A DNA stretch of 56,905 bases from CALFMR01 sp035550595 (GCA_035550595.1 DASZOV010000007.1:1-56905); one strand, 5' to 3'; counted from the first letter of the stretch, positions 1 through 8,794 are shown. Notes: generated by a model not told the origin, from the sequence alone. A program made the numbers and translations.

Positions 1-159
1 GCCGAAGCCGTAGACCGTCTCGCTGAACTTCAGGTCGCTCAGCATCTCGAGCTTCGCGAAGCCGACGTTGACGCGATCGAGGTACGCGACGCCGTAGCAG
101 AGCATGAGAAACGGCACCAGGCGCCGCGTGATCGTTCGAAAGGCTCGATCCTCGTCCAT
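1..159 (-). CDS. MFS transporter, N-terminal part (anion:cation symporter type)
   Basis: The gene starts with ATG at 159 and runs off the left edge, so only 53 residues are visible. The translation contains a first membrane segment followed by YLDRVNVGFAKLEM, which is the characteristic start of ACS-family major facilitator transporters for hexuronates, tartrate and related sugar acids. It is divergent from the erythronate genes that begin at 225, with a 65-bp shared intergenic region, so it is probably the uptake system for the sugar acid they degrade. The substrate is inferred from context only. Confidence 0.8.
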   Translation of the reverse strand, partial: MDEDRAFRTITRRLVPFLMLCYGVAYLDRVNVGFAKLEMLSDLKFSETVYGFG

Positions 160-224
160 AATGACCCGTGCCCGCCGGCTCCCCGTCGCGGGCGCCGACA
201 GTCTACGGGAAAACCGCACGCCGC

Positions 225-1511
225 ATGACCGCCATCCTGGGATGTATTGCAGATGATCTGACCGGCGCGACCGATCTCGCGGGCCGCCTCGTGGCGCACG
301 GCATGCGCACCGTGCAGGCGATCGGCGCGCCGTACGACGCCGATCCCTGGCCCGACGACACCGAGGCCGTCGTCGTCGCGCTGAAATCGCGAACCTTGCC
401 GGCTGACGAAGCCGTCCGCCAGTCGCTCGCCGCATTTCAGTGGCTCGAACGCGCGGGCTGCCGGCAGTTCTACTTCAAGTACTGTTCGACGTTCGATTCG
501 ACGCCGCGCGGCAACATCGGTCCAGTCGCCGACGCACTGCTCGACGCCACGGGCGCATCGTTCACCATCGCCTGTCCCGCGTTTCCCGCGACGGGCCGCA
601 CGATCTATCAAGGGCATCTGTTCGTCGGCGCGACGCCTCTCAACGAAAGCGGCATGCAGCATCACCCGCTGACGCCGATGACCGACGCGAATCTCGTCCG
701 CGTGCTCCAGCCGCAGACGAGGCGCACGGTCGGGCTCATCGCGCACGCGACGGTCGCGGCCGGCGCCGCGGCGATCGCCCGCGAGTGCCGGGCGCTCCAG
801 GAGGTGGGCGTCGGCATCGCGGTCGTCGACGCGATCGACGATCGCGACTTGTCGGCCATCGCGGTCGCCTGCGCGGACATGCAGCTCATGACGGGCGCGT
901 CCGGACTGGCGCACGGCGTCGCCGACGTGTGGCGCGCGCGCGGGCTCGCGGCCGGGGCTGACGTCTCGGCACGGCTGCCGCCGGTTGGCGGCCGTCGCGC
1001 GGTGATTGCCGGCAGTTGCTCGCTGGCGACGCGACGTCAGGTCGCGGTGATGCGCGAGCGTCATCCGTCGCTGCAACTCGATCCAATGGCGCTCGCCGCC
1101 GATGAATCGGGCGCGGTCGCCGCCGCGGTGGCGTGGGCCGAGCCGCATCTCGCCGACGAACCCGTCCTCATTTACTCGACGGCCGAACCGGACGTCGTCC
1201 GCGCGGTGCAGGACGCATTGGGCGCCGAGCGTGCGGCCGCGCTCGTCGAACGCGTGCTCGCCGCGATCGCGCGCGGGCTCGTCGACGCGGGCGTCCGCCA
1301 GTTGATCGTCGCCGGCGGCGAGACGGCCGGCGCCGTGACCGCGGCGCTCGGCGTGCGGCTCTTGCGCATCGGACGTGAGATCGAGCCGGGCGTGCCGTGG
1401 ACGGTGTCGATTCCCACGGAGCCCGCCGGCCCGTCCATCGACTTCGCGTTGAAGTCGGGCAACTTCGGCGCACCGGCCTTCTTCCTCGATGCCTGGAGCC
1501 GCGTCCAATGA
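225..1511 (+). CDS. otnK: 3-oxo-tetronate kinase OtnK (four-carbon acid sugar kinase, DUF1537)
   Basis: ATP-dependent kinase that phosphorylates 3-oxo-tetronate to 3-oxo-tetronate 4-phosphate in D-erythronate and threonate catabolism. The 428-residue protein has the family N-terminal substrate domain (ILGCIADDLTGATDLA near residues 4-19, then a YFKYCSTFDSTPRGNIGPVAD segment shortened here as KYCSTFDSTPRGNIG) and a C-terminal nucleotide-binding domain with IVAGGETAGAV near the end. I chose ATG 225 because the family starts just before the ADDLTGA motif; an in-frame ATG at 168 would add 19 unconserved residues. The stop overlaps the otnC start (ATGA at 1508-1511), so the two are translationally coupled. 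Order and neighbours match the known OtnK/OtnC/OtnI pathway. Confidence 0.93.
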   Translation: MTAILGCIADDLTGATDLAGRLVAHGMRTVQAIGAPYDADPWPDDTEAVVVALKSRTLPADEAVRQSLAAFQWLERAGCRQFYFKYCSTFDSTPRGNIGPVADALLDATGASFTIACPAFPATGRTIYQGHLFVGATPLNESGMQHHPLTPMTDANLVRVLQPQTRRTVGLIAHATVAAGAAAIARECRALQEVGVGIAVVDAIDDRDLSAIAVACADMQLMTGASGLAHGVADVWRARGLAAGADVSARLPPVGGRRAVIAGSCSLATRRQVAVMRERHPSLQLDPMALAADESGAVAAAVAWAEPHLADEPVLIYSTAEPDVVRAVQDALGAERAAALVERVLAAIARGLVDAGVRQLIVAGGETAGAVTAALGVRLLRIGREIEPGVPWTVSIPTEPAGPSIDFALKSGNFGAPAFFLDAWSRVQ

Positions 1512-2170
1512 GCGCGATGGCCGACGTCCACCGCGACGAGCACCGGCTGCGCGATCGCATCGTCGAGGTGGGACGCTCGCTGTTCGAGCGAGGGCTCTCG
1601 GCTGGCAGCAGCGGCAATATCAGCGTGCGGCTCGACGACGGTTGCCTCGTCACGCCGACCGACTCGTGTCTCGGCCGGCTGGATCCGGCGCGTCTGTCGA
1701 AGCTCGACGCCACGGGCGTGCTCGTCAGTGGCGATCCGCCGTCGAAGGAAGCGTTTTTCCATCGCGCCATGTACGCCGCGCGCCCGGCGGCCGGTGCCGT
1801 CGTGCATCTGCACGCGACCTATTCGGCAGCCGTGTCGTGTCTCGAAGGACTCGACCCGGCTGACTGTTTGCCGCCGCTCACCGCGTACTACGTGATGAAG
1901 ATCGGCCGGCTGCCGCTCGTGCCGTACTTCCGTCCCGGCGATCCGGCGCTCGGCGACGCTGTTGGCCGGTTGGCGAAGACGCATGCCGCCGTACTCTTGG
2001 CCAATCACGGCCCCGTCGTGTCGGGTCGAACGCTCGAGGCGGCGACCTACGCGGCGGAAGAACTCGAGGAGACCGCGAAGCTGTTCCTGCTGTTGCGCGG
2101 CTCGCCCACGCGGCCGCTCGACGCGGACCAGATCGCCGATCTCGTGACGACGTTCAAGCTCGATCGCTAA
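1508..2170 (+). CDS. otnC: 3-oxo-tetronate 4-phosphate decarboxylase OtnC (class II aldolase/adducin fold)
   Basis: Metal-dependent decarboxylase that turns 3-oxo-tetronate 4-phosphate into dihydroxyacetone phosphate and CO2, the last step of the pathway. The 220-residue length is normal for the class II aldolase/adducin family. Visible motifs are the phosphate-binding SAGSSGNISVR near the N terminus, the metal-ligand pair in VVHLHATYS, and a later LANHGPVV that supplies a third histidine. The start overlaps the otnK stop by 4 bp. It is followed by an 80-bp gap that holds a copy of the TTCGAA intergenic repeat before otnI. Fuculose-aldolase-like paralogues are the alternative, but the kinase partner makes OtnC much more likely. 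Confidence 0.92.
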   Translation: MSAMADVHRDEHRLRDRIVEVGRSLFERGLSAGSSGNISVRLDDGCLVTPTDSCLGRLDPARLSKLDATGVLVSGDPPSKEAFFHRAMYAARPAAGAVVHLHATYSAAVSCLEGLDPADCLPPLTAYYVMKIGRLPLVPYFRPGDPALGDAVGRLAKTHAAVLLANHGPVVSGRTLEAATYAAEELEETAKLFLLLRGSPTRPLDADQIADLVTTFKLDR

Positions 2171-2174
2171 AGGG

Positions 2175-2216
2175 CAACTTCGAACTTCGAATGCACGAGG
2201 CGCCTTCGGCGCGTCA
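2175..2216 (+). repeat. TTCGAA intergenic repeat, copy A
   Basis: Tandem AACTTCG units (AACTTCGAACTTCGAA) followed by a short spacer and the hairpin GCGCCTTCGGCGC (5-bp stem, TTC loop). It lies in the gap between otnC and otnI. Related copies are at about 11099, 17459, 34553, 38757 and 47054. Confidence 0.75.
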
Positions 2217-2250
2217 TTTCGAGGACAGTGAACGGAGGAGACGGGTCGAC

Positions 2251-3042
2251 ATGCCGCGATTGGCCGCGAATCTGACGATGATGTTCAACGAGGTGCCGTT
2301 TCCGGAGCGGTTCGCCGCGGCCGCGCGAGAGGGCTTCACGGCCGTCGAGTATCTGTTTCCGTACGACTATCCGGCGCGCGACGTCGCCGCGTGGCAGCGC
2401 GCGGCCGGCGTCGAGACCGTCCTGATCAATCTGCCGCCGGGCCGCTGGGCGGATGGCGAGCGCGGCCTGACGTCGCTGCCCGGCCGCGAGGCCGAGTTCC
2501 GCGCGAGCGTGGCGACCGCCTTGGAGTACGCGGACGCGCTCGGCGTGCCGCGGCTCCACGCGATGGCCGGCATCCTGCCCGCCGGCGCCGATGCCGCGCG
2601 TCATCGCGGCGTGTTCGTCGAGAACCTCCGGTACGCGGCGCGCGAGCTCGCGGTGAGCGGCCGCACGTTGCTCATCGAGCCCATCAGCCAGCGCACGATG
2701 CCCGGCTATTTCCTGTCGACGCAGGCCGACGCGCACGCGCTTCGCCGCGACGTGGGTGCCGACAACCTGAAGGTGCAGGTCGACGTGTTCCACGTCCAGG
2801 TGACCGAGGGCGACATCACCGGCGCGCTTCGCGATCATCACGACGTCGTCGGACACGTCCAGATTGCCGGCGTGCCCGACCGGCACGAGCCCGACGAGGG
2901 CGAAGTCAACTACGCGTACGTGCTCGATCTGCTCGACGCGATCGGATACGACGGCTGGGTCGGCTGCGAGTATCGTCCGCGCGCGCGCACCGAAGACGGA
3001 TTGGGCTGGATGAAGACGATCGGAAAGCGTGGGGCGCGATGA
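2251..3042 (+). CDS. otnI: 2-oxo-tetronate isomerase OtnI (hydroxypyruvate isomerase family)
   Basis: TIM-barrel isomerase expected to convert 2-oxo-tetronate to 3-oxo-tetronate. The 263-residue protein starts MPRLAANLTMMFNEVPF, typical of the Hyi/OtnI family, and carries LLIEPIS and a VQVDVFHVQ segment with the conserved Glu, Asp and His metal-site residues, plus GCEYRP near the end. ATG 2251 is preceded by a good GGAGG site at 2234; an earlier ATG at 2191 would translate the repeat element. The stop overlaps the denD ATG at 3039. Hydroxypyruvate isomerase activity alone is possible, but the four-gene context favours OtnI. Confidence 0.9.
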   Translation: MPRLAANLTMMFNEVPFPERFAAAAREGFTAVEYLFPYDYPARDVAAWQRAAGVETVLINLPPGRWADGERGLTSLPGREAEFRASVATALEYADALGVPRLHAMAGILPAGADAARHRGVFVENLRYAARELAVSGRTLLIEPISQRTMPGYFLSTQADAHALRRDVGADNLKVQVDVFHVQVTEGDITGALRDHHDVVGHVQIAGVPDRHEPDEGEVNYAYVLDLLDAIGYDGWVGCEYRPRARTEDGLGWMKTIGKRGAR

Positions 3043-4004
3043 AGGTCTTGATCACGGGCGGCGCAGGATTCCTCGGCCGGCGGCTGGCCGAGGCGGTGTT
3101 GATGCGCGGCGCGCTGGCGGGCGCTGACGGGGCGCAGTCGGCGATCGACGAAGTCGTGCTGCTCGACCAGACCGCGGCACCGGCGACCGGCGATCCCCGC
3201 GTGCGCGTCGTCGCGGCCGATCTCATGGCGGACGGGGTGCTCGAGTCGGCAATCGACGCGGACACGCACGCGATCTTCCATCTGGCGGCGGTCGTGAGCG
3301 GCGGCGCGGAGGCGGACTTCGATCTCGGGATGCGCGTCAACCTCGACGCCACACGCCGGCTGCTGGACCTCTGCCGCGCGCGCGGCCACGAGCCGCGCGT
3401 CGTCTTCGCGAGTTCCGTGGCCGTCTTCGGTGGCGCGTTGCCCGACGTCGTGCCGGCCGCGCAGGCGCTCAATCCGCAGTCGTCGTACGGCACACAGAAG
3501 GCGATTGGCGAACTGCTCGTCGACGATTACAGCCGGCGCGGTTTCGTCGACGGCCGGTCCGTCCGCCTGCCGACGATCGTCGTGCGGCCCGGACGGCCGA
3601 ATGCCGCGATGTCGTCGTTCGCGAGCGGCATCATCCGCGAGCCGCTGAACGGCGAGTCGTCGGTCTGTCCCGTCTCGCGTGGGACGCGGCTGTGGCTGCT
3701 CTCGACGGCCAAGGCCATCGAGTGCTTCATTGCCGTGCACGATGCACCGGCTTCCGCCTTCGGCACGACGCGCGTCGTCAATCTGCCCGGCATCTCGGTC
3801 AGCGTCGATGAGATGGTCGCGGCGCTCGTGCGCGCCGGCGGTCAGGAGGCGGCCGATCGTATTCGCTGGGAGCTCGATCCGCGGATCGAACAGGTCGCCG
3901 GCGGTTGGCCCGCGGCGCTCGAGACGTCCAAGGCTCGCGCGCTCGGCCTGCCGGGCAACGAGAACTTCGACGAGATCATCCGCGAATATCTCGCGACGCG
4001 GTAG
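3039..4004 (+). CDS. denD: D-erythronate dehydrogenase DenD (NAD-dependent epimerase/SDR family)
   Basis: Short-chain dehydrogenase of the extended epimerase family, expected to oxidise D-erythronate to 2-oxo-tetronate. The 321-residue protein begins with the Rossmann motif VLITGGAGFLGRRLAE, has the SSVAVFGG strand and the catalytic YGTQK (YxxxK) at about residues 152-156. DenD-type enzymes are the family member that goes with OtnI-OtnK-OtnC, so this completes a pathway from D-erythronate to DHAP. It overlaps otnI by 4 bp and ends 3 bp before the convergent TAXI gene. A nucleotide-sugar epimerase is the generic alternative. Confidence 0.9.
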   Translation: MKVLITGGAGFLGRRLAEAVLMRGALAGADGAQSAIDEVVLLDQTAAPATGDPRVRVVAADLMADGVLESAIDADTHAIFHLAAVVSGGAEADFDLGMRVNLDATRRLLDLCRARGHEPRVVFASSVAVFGGALPDVVPAAQALNPQSSYGTQKAIGELLVDDYSRRGFVDGRSVRLPTIVVRPGRPNAAMSSFASGIIREPLNGESSVCPVSRGTRLWLLSTAKAIECFIAVHDAPASAFGTTRVVNLPGISVSVDEMVAALVRAGGQEAADRIRWELDPRIEQVAGGWPAALETSKARALGLPGNENFDEIIREYLATR

Positions 4005-4007
4005 TCG

Positions 4008-4991
4008 TCAGAGACCGAGCTCGCCGAGGTATCGCAACACGCCAGGATGGATCATGTCGCGGCGCGGGGCCGCAGCCAGTGTGTTGGCCGAGGTCGTCTC
4101 GCGGGCTTGTGGCAAACGCGCAGCGAACGTGGACTCGGCCTCGTGCAGCGCGCGCGCGAGGCGATAGGCGACCTCGTCGCTCAACCCGGGCCGCGCGAGC
4201 ACGAAGCTCCACGATCCCACCGACCGCAGCGGCGTGTCCTGGTGCGGGTAGCTCCCGGGCGGCAACACGAGCGGTTTCAGGAAATCATGGGCCGCAGTGA
4301 TGCGCTGGATCTCGTCGGCTGACGGCGCGACGAGGCGTCCGCCGCCCGGACCGTTCATCACGCTCGTGAATCCAGGCCAGCCCACGCCGCCGCCCCACAG
4401 CGCCGCGACGCGGCCGTCGGCGACCATCCCCGGACCATCGCCCGCGTGATCGAGCAGGACCGCGTGGAAGTCGCGGTTCATGTCGAGGCCCAGGCCGTCG
4501 AGCACGTACCGCGCGAGGATGACGAGTCCCGATCCGCGCGCGCCGAAGGCGATGGGCTTCCCGTGCAGATCGGCAATCGTGCGGTACGGACTGTCGGCGC
4601 GGACGACGAAGAAGCCCGGCGTCGAGTACATCGCCGCGATGATCTTCAGGTTCGCGCGCGGCTGGCCGATGCCGGCAAACGCGTCGTGCGCCGCTTCGCC
4701 CTGGACGAGCCCGAGATCGACGGCGCCGCGTTCGAGCAGCGGGATGTTCTCGGTGCTGCCCTTGGTGTTCTCGGTCCGGATGACGAGCGTCGGGTCCGTG
4801 TCGTGGACGACGGCCGCGAGCGCATCGCCGTAGAGCGGGAAGCCGCCGCCCGGCGTCGCAGTGGCGAGGGTGAGCGTGGTCGGCGCGGGTGACGGCGACT
4901 GCACGCCTGGCGCGGCCGCAAGCAGAAGACTCGCCGAGGCGACGACCACGGAGAAAACGCCGGCGCGAACGCCGGTGCGCGCGTGAGGCAC
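4008..4991 (-). CDS. TAXI-family TRAP transporter solute-binding protein
   Basis: Periplasmic binding protein of the TRAP-associated extracytoplasmic immunogenic (TAXI) family, 327 residues. A GTG start at 4991 gives a clear signal peptide (GVFSVVVASASLLLAAAPG), and the mature part has LTLATATPGGGFPLYGD, then TENTKGSTENIPLLERGAVDLGLVQ, the classical TAXI substrate-binding segment. It starts 3 bp after the DCC gene stops. TRAP systems need DctQ and DctM membrane subunits, and none is present in the window, so this is an orphan here. The permease may be elsewhere, or the protein may be a sensor or chaperone. Substrate unknown; glutamate or other dicarboxylates are common for the family. Confidence 0.82.
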   Translation of the reverse strand: MPHARTGVRAGVFSVVVASASLLLAAAPGVQSPSPAPTTLTLATATPGGGFPLYGDALAAVVHDTDPTLVIRTENTKGSTENIPLLERGAVDLGLVQGEAAHDAFAGIGQPRANLKIIAAMYSTPGFFVVRADSPYRTIADLHGKPIAFGARGSGLVILARYVLDGLGLDMNRDFHAVLLDHAGDGPGMVADGRVAALWGGGVGWPGFTSVMNGPGGGRLVAPSADEIQRITAAHDFLKPLVLPPGSYPHQDTPLRSVGSWSFVLARPGLSDEVAYRLARALHEAESTFAARLPQARETTSANTLAAAPRRDMIHPGVLRYLGELGL

Positions 4992-4993
4992 GG

Positions 4994-5410
4994 CTAGATC
5001 ATCCGCGTGCGAATCTCGGGTGGCGGAATTTCGCACGCGTTCGACGTGCCGGCCAGGTGATGACGGACGACGGCGACGCCGCGATAGACGAGGTCGCGCA
5101 GCGGGCGCGGCACGACGAGCAAGATGGCCAGCATCGACCATGGCCAGGTGAGCCCTCGCGCGATGCGCAGCGAGGCCGTGGATCGGAGGTAAACGCGGTC
5201 ACCCTCGACGAGCACCAAACTGCGCGTCGCCTCACGCGTCAGCCCGTGCGCGGCGAGCACGGCGCGGCCCGCGTCGGTCTGTGACGCGCCAAAGCGGAAG
5301 TAGCCGCGTGGATCGCGCGCAGCGATGAACTTCACCGCGCCTTCGCAGAAGGCACAGGTGCCGTCGAACAGCACGACGGCCGTGTCACTGGGCGCGGCAG
5401 GATCCGCCAT
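4994..5410 (-). CDS. DCC-family thiol-disulfide oxidoreductase-like protein (DUF393)
   Basis: Small 138-residue protein of the DCC/DUF393 family, named for the N-terminal DGxCxxC motif, seen here as FDGTCAFCEGAVKF at about residues 15-28. The family has a thioredoxin-like fold and is thought to act in thiol chemistry, but no reaction is established. A later Arg-rich segment ending in a hydrophobic stretch (SMLAILLVVPRPLRDLVY) is normal for the family. It is directly followed, 2 bp away, by the TAXI binding protein, so the two are probably co-transcribed. Confidence 0.85.
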   Translation of the reverse strand: MADPAAPSDTAVVLFDGTCAFCEGAVKFIAARDPRGYFRFGASQTDAGRAVLAAHGLTREATRSLVLVEGDRVYLRSTASLRIARGLTWPWSMLAILLVVPRPLRDLVYRGVAVVRHHLAGTSNACEIPPPEIRTRMI

Positions 5411-5486
5411 GGCTTCATCTTACGGCCTCACGGCGGCCTTCCGGTCCTCGACGTCGCCGTGATACCCTCCACCCATCAGACAGGTC

Positions 5487-6629
5487 ATGGCCATCGGTCG
5501 CGTGTTCGTCACGCTCGGAGCAGTGATCCTCATGTCGGCGTGCGGCGGCCGCGCGCGGTCGCTGCCGATTGGCGCGGCTGCGCCGGCCTTCGATCTGCCC
5601 GGCACCGACGGTCAGCACCATGCGCTCGCCGACTTCGCCGGCAGCCGCGTCCTGGCCGTCGTCTTCACGTGCGACCGGTGCCCGGACACGCAGCGCTACG
5701 AGGCGCGGCTCGCGGCGATCCGAGCGGCCTACACGCCGCAGGATCTCGCGCTCGTCGCGATCAATCCCGACGATCCGGCGTCCCTGCGGCTGGCCGATCT
5801 CGATCACACCGACGCGGGTGAGTCGATCGAGGACATGAAGGTCCGCGCCGACTGGCGGCACTTCACGTTTCCGTACCTGTCAGCCGCGGCATCGCCTGAG
5901 CTCGTGACGGCGTTCGGCGTCACGGCCCTACCGCAGATTTTCGTCTTTGATCAGGCGCGCACGCTGCGCTACGAAGGTCGAATCGACGACAGTCCGCGTG
6001 GCGATCACGTGACGTCGCCCGACGCGCGGAACGCGATCGACGCCATTCTCGCGGGCCGATCCGTGCCTGTCGCCGAGACGCGCGCGGTCGGCTGCCAGCC
6101 GGCCCGTCGATCGTCGCCATCGGTGGCCGAAACTGAAGCGGCCGCGATCGCCGCCGCACCCGTCCCGCTCGATCTCGTCGGCGCCGACGGGCTGAAGGCG
6201 CTCCGGCAGAACGGTACCGACGGCTTGCTCCTCGTCAACTTCTGGGCGACGTGGTGCGCGCCGTGCATCATCGAGTTCCCGAATCTCGAGACGACGTACC
6301 AGATGTATCGGAGCCGGCATCTGTCGTTCGTCGCCGTGTCGGTGAACGACCCCGAGGAGCGTCCCGCGGTCCTCGAGTTCCTTCAGCAGCATCACGCGTC
6401 GCACCGCAACCTGCTCTTCAATTCGCCGGACGTCTACGGGCTGCAGGCCGCGTTCGATCCCGCGATGCCCGCGCCCGTGCCGTTCACGCTGCTCCTCGCG
6501 CCCAACGGCGACGTGCTCTATCAGGAACTGGGCGGCGCGGACATTCCGAAGCTGCGGCGCGCGATTCTCGCCAACCTGCCCGACGACGCGGCATCCACCG
6601 GGCAGCAGACGTACTGGTCGCAATCCTGA
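5487..6629 (+). CDS. Lipoprotein with two thioredoxin-like domains (redoxin + TlpA type)
   Basis: The 380-residue protein starts with a lipoprotein signal (LGAVILMSACGG, Cys at residue 18), so it is probably anchored on the outer side of the cytoplasmic membrane. The first domain (residues about 30-200) is AhpC/TSA-like, with GAAAPAFDLPGTDG and the pair CDRCP. The second (about 225-365) is TlpA-like, with NFWATWCAPC. It probably acts as an extracytoplasmic thiol reductase or peroxidase. The next gene is a tandem paralogue with different cysteine sets. The substrate cannot be told from sequence. Confidence 0.8.
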   Translation: MAIGRVFVTLGAVILMSACGGRARSLPIGAAAPAFDLPGTDGQHHALADFAGSRVLAVVFTCDRCPDTQRYEARLAAIRAAYTPQDLALVAINPDDPASLRLADLDHTDAGESIEDMKVRADWRHFTFPYLSAAASPELVTAFGVTALPQIFVFDQARTLRYEGRIDDSPRGDHVTSPDARNAIDAILAGRSVPVAETRAVGCQPARRSSPSVAETEAAAIAAAPVPLDLVGADGLKALRQNGTDGLLLVNFWATWCAPCIIEFPNLETTYQMYRSRHLSFVAVSVNDPEERPAVLEFLQQHHASHRNLLFNSPDVYGLQAAFDPAMPAPVPFTLLLAPNGDVLYQELGGADIPKLRRAILANLPDDAASTGQQTYWSQS

Positions 6630-6667
6630 CGCGGCGCGTCGCGCCGCACGACAAGGGGAGGCTCGTC

Positions 6668-7927
6668 ATGAGCGCAACGGCACGACGGAACGGCCGCAAT
6701 GGACGAAGAGTCGGGATCGACGCTGCGAGACGGGTGGCTGGCCGAATGGCCATCGGCGTCGCGCTCGTCGCCGTGACGGCAATTGGCGTTGCTGCGCAGG
6801 GACGCGGCATCCGTCCCGTCGAGCATCCGGTGCTGCCCATCGGCTCGGACCTGCCGTCGTTCACGCTCCCGGGCGTCGATGGCCGCACGCACTCGAGCGA
6901 CGAATTCACCCATACGAAGCTTCTCGCCATCGTCTTCGAGAGCAACCACTGTCCGGTCTCGCAGTTGTACGAGGGCCGCATCGAGCAGCTCTACAAGGAC
7001 TATCGCAGCAAGGGCGTGACGCTCGTCGCCATCAACCCGAACAACGCGAAGGCCGTGCGGCTCGACGAGCTCGGGTACACGGACGTCACCGACTCGCTGC
7101 CCGAGATGAAGATCCGCGCGGCCTTCCGCGGCATCACGTGGCCGTACCTGTACGACGGCGAGACGCAGGAGCTCTCGATGAAATTCGGCGCCGTGGCGAC
7201 GCCGCACATCTTCATCTTCGACGAGCACCACAAGCTGGCCTATCAAGGGCGGATCGACGACAACCAGCGAGAGGATCTCGTCAAGTCGCACGACGCGCGC
7301 AACGCGCTCGACGCGCTGCTCGCCGGCCGGCCCGTCCCGGTGGCCAACACGCACGCGTTCGGCTGCACGACGAAGTGGCTGTACAAGTCGCAGGACGTCG
7401 CCCAGGAGTGGGCGCGCATCCAGGCCGAGCCGGTGACTGTGGACATGGTCAACGCCGACGACCTGAAGACGATTCGCAGCAACCCCACCGACAAGGTGAC
7501 CGTCGTCGACTTCTGGTCGACCGCGTGCAAGGCCTGCCAGGATCAGCTCGTCGACTTCGAGACGACGTACCGCATGTATCGCCTGCGCGCGTTCAATCTC
7601 GTGACGGTCTCGGCCGACGGGCCGGCGCAGCAGGCCGCCGTGCTCGCCTTCCTGAAACAGCAGCATGCCTCGAGCCCCAACAAGCAATTCGCGTCGGACG
7701 ACCGCGCGGCGCTGCAGTCGGCGTGGGGCGCGAAATGGAATCCCGCCGAGCCGTACGTCATGGTCCTCGCTCCCGGCGGCGAAGTGCTCTATCAGAAAGC
7801 GGGTAAGATCGACGTCCTCTCGGTGCGTCGCATCGTGCTGGCGAACATGCCGGACATGCGCGCGTACATCGGCCAGAAGGCTTACTGGATGGCGGCCGTC
7901 GCCGCCGATCGCGCGAAGCACCGATAG
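6668..7927 (+). CDS. Secreted double-thioredoxin-domain protein, paralogue of upstream gene
   Basis: A 419-residue protein with an N-terminal signal/anchor segment (MAIGVALVAVTAIGVAA) and the same two-domain plan as its neighbour. In the first domain the CxxC of the paralogue is reduced to one cysteine (SNHCPVSQLYEGR), as in one-Cys peroxiredoxin-like proteins. In the second, WCAPC is replaced by TACKACQ, which keeps CxxC but loses the tryptophan. I chose ATG 6668 because AGGGGAGG sits just upstream; the reading frame is open much further upstream but only as antisense-free shadow inside the previous gene. It is followed 40 bp later by a secreted protein gene, and the three genes probably form one operon. 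Confidence 0.78.
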   Translation: MSATARRNGRNGRRVGIDAARRVAGRMAIGVALVAVTAIGVAAQGRGIRPVEHPVLPIGSDLPSFTLPGVDGRTHSSDEFTHTKLLAIVFESNHCPVSQLYEGRIEQLYKDYRSKGVTLVAINPNNAKAVRLDELGYTDVTDSLPEMKIRAAFRGITWPYLYDGETQELSMKFGAVATPHIFIFDEHHKLAYQGRIDDNQREDLVKSHDARNALDALLAGRPVPVANTHAFGCTTKWLYKSQDVAQEWARIQAEPVTVDMVNADDLKTIRSNPTDKVTVVDFWSTACKACQDQLVDFETTYRMYRLRAFNLVTVSADGPAQQAAVLAFLKQQHASSPNKQFASDDRAALQSAWGAKWNPAEPYVMVLAPGGEVLYQKAGKIDVLSVRRIVLANMPDMRAYIGQKAYWMAAVAADRAKHR

Positions 7928-7966
7928 AGCGGTGGCCGGCCGGATCCGGCGCAACGGAGCAGAGGC

Positions 7967-8776
7967 ATGATCGGATCGGGATGGAGACGGGGAGTCGTGT
8001 CGACGGCGGTCGTCGCCGTCGTGGGCGGAGTCGTGTGGGCGCAGGACGTGCCCGCGAGGCTGCACATGACGGCCGCCGAGGCAGGAGCGTTGTTCACGCG
8101 CACGGTCGTCGAAGGCGGTTTCCAGTACTCGCGCGTCGCCGCGCAGACGTTCATCGCGCTGCCGCCGGAGGCTCGCGCGACGCTCGTGCGCGACGGGTTC
8201 GCCTGGGCGCGGACCTACGCGGCGTCGCCGGCTTTCAAGGCGGCCTACGAGAAGATGCGTGAAGACGGCAAACCCATCGAGAGACCCTTCGACAACACCG
8301 TCGACGAGGAACTGGCGGCTCGGCAGGCGAAGCAGAAGAAGGACCTCGACGACGCGCGCGCCGCGTTCGTCAACCTGCCCGCGGCCGATCGCGCGCAGAT
8401 GGACGAAGTCGTGAAGCAGAGCGAAGCGCAGATGAAGGATCCCAAGATGATCGCGCTCGAGCGCCAGAGCATCGTCGCCGAACGTGAAGACGTGAAGCAG
8501 AGCTACGAGCGGGCGGTCGCGCAGTGGCAGAAAGACAATCCCGTCGATCCGCAGGTGCTCATCGCGCAGCGTCTGAAGATGCTCCTGGACGCGAGCGCTG
8601 GCGTCGACTTCACGGCCAAGACGCGTACGGTCCCGGACGGCGGCACGGAGTTCGTCGACGGCGCGTTCGAGTCGAAGCCGAACGGCTGGAAAATGGCGTT
8701 CCGCGCCGGCGAGCCGGCGGTCACGGCCGCCCGCGCGGCGGCGACCGACTGGCTGAAGGCGCTGCCGAAACCCTGA
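7967..8776 (+). CDS. Secreted protein of unknown function
   Basis: I do not recognise a characterised family. The 269-residue protein has a signal peptide (VVSTAVVAVVGGVVWA, cleavage expected near residue 25), then a mostly helical, charged middle with long Lys/Glu/Gln-rich stretches (residues about 90-200), and a basic C-terminal part. A GGAGCAGAGG ribosome site precedes ATG 7967. It is the third gene of the thioredoxin cluster, so an extracytoplasmic role linked to thiol chemistry is possible but not shown; the mature part has no cysteine that I can see. It ends 18 bp from a convergent membrane protein gene. Confidence 0.7.
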   Translation: MIGSGWRRGVVSTAVVAVVGGVVWAQDVPARLHMTAAEAGALFTRTVVEGGFQYSRVAAQTFIALPPEARATLVRDGFAWARTYAASPAFKAAYEKMREDGKPIERPFDNTVDEELAARQAKQKKDLDDARAAFVNLPAADRAQMDEVVKQSEAQMKDPKMIALERQSIVAEREDVKQSYERAVAQWQKDNPVDPQVLIAQRLKMLLDASAGVDFTAKTRTVPDGGTEFVDGAFESKPNGWKMAFRAGEPAVTAARAAATDWLKALPKP

Positions 8777-8794
8777 CCCGTTGTTCGACCCGCG

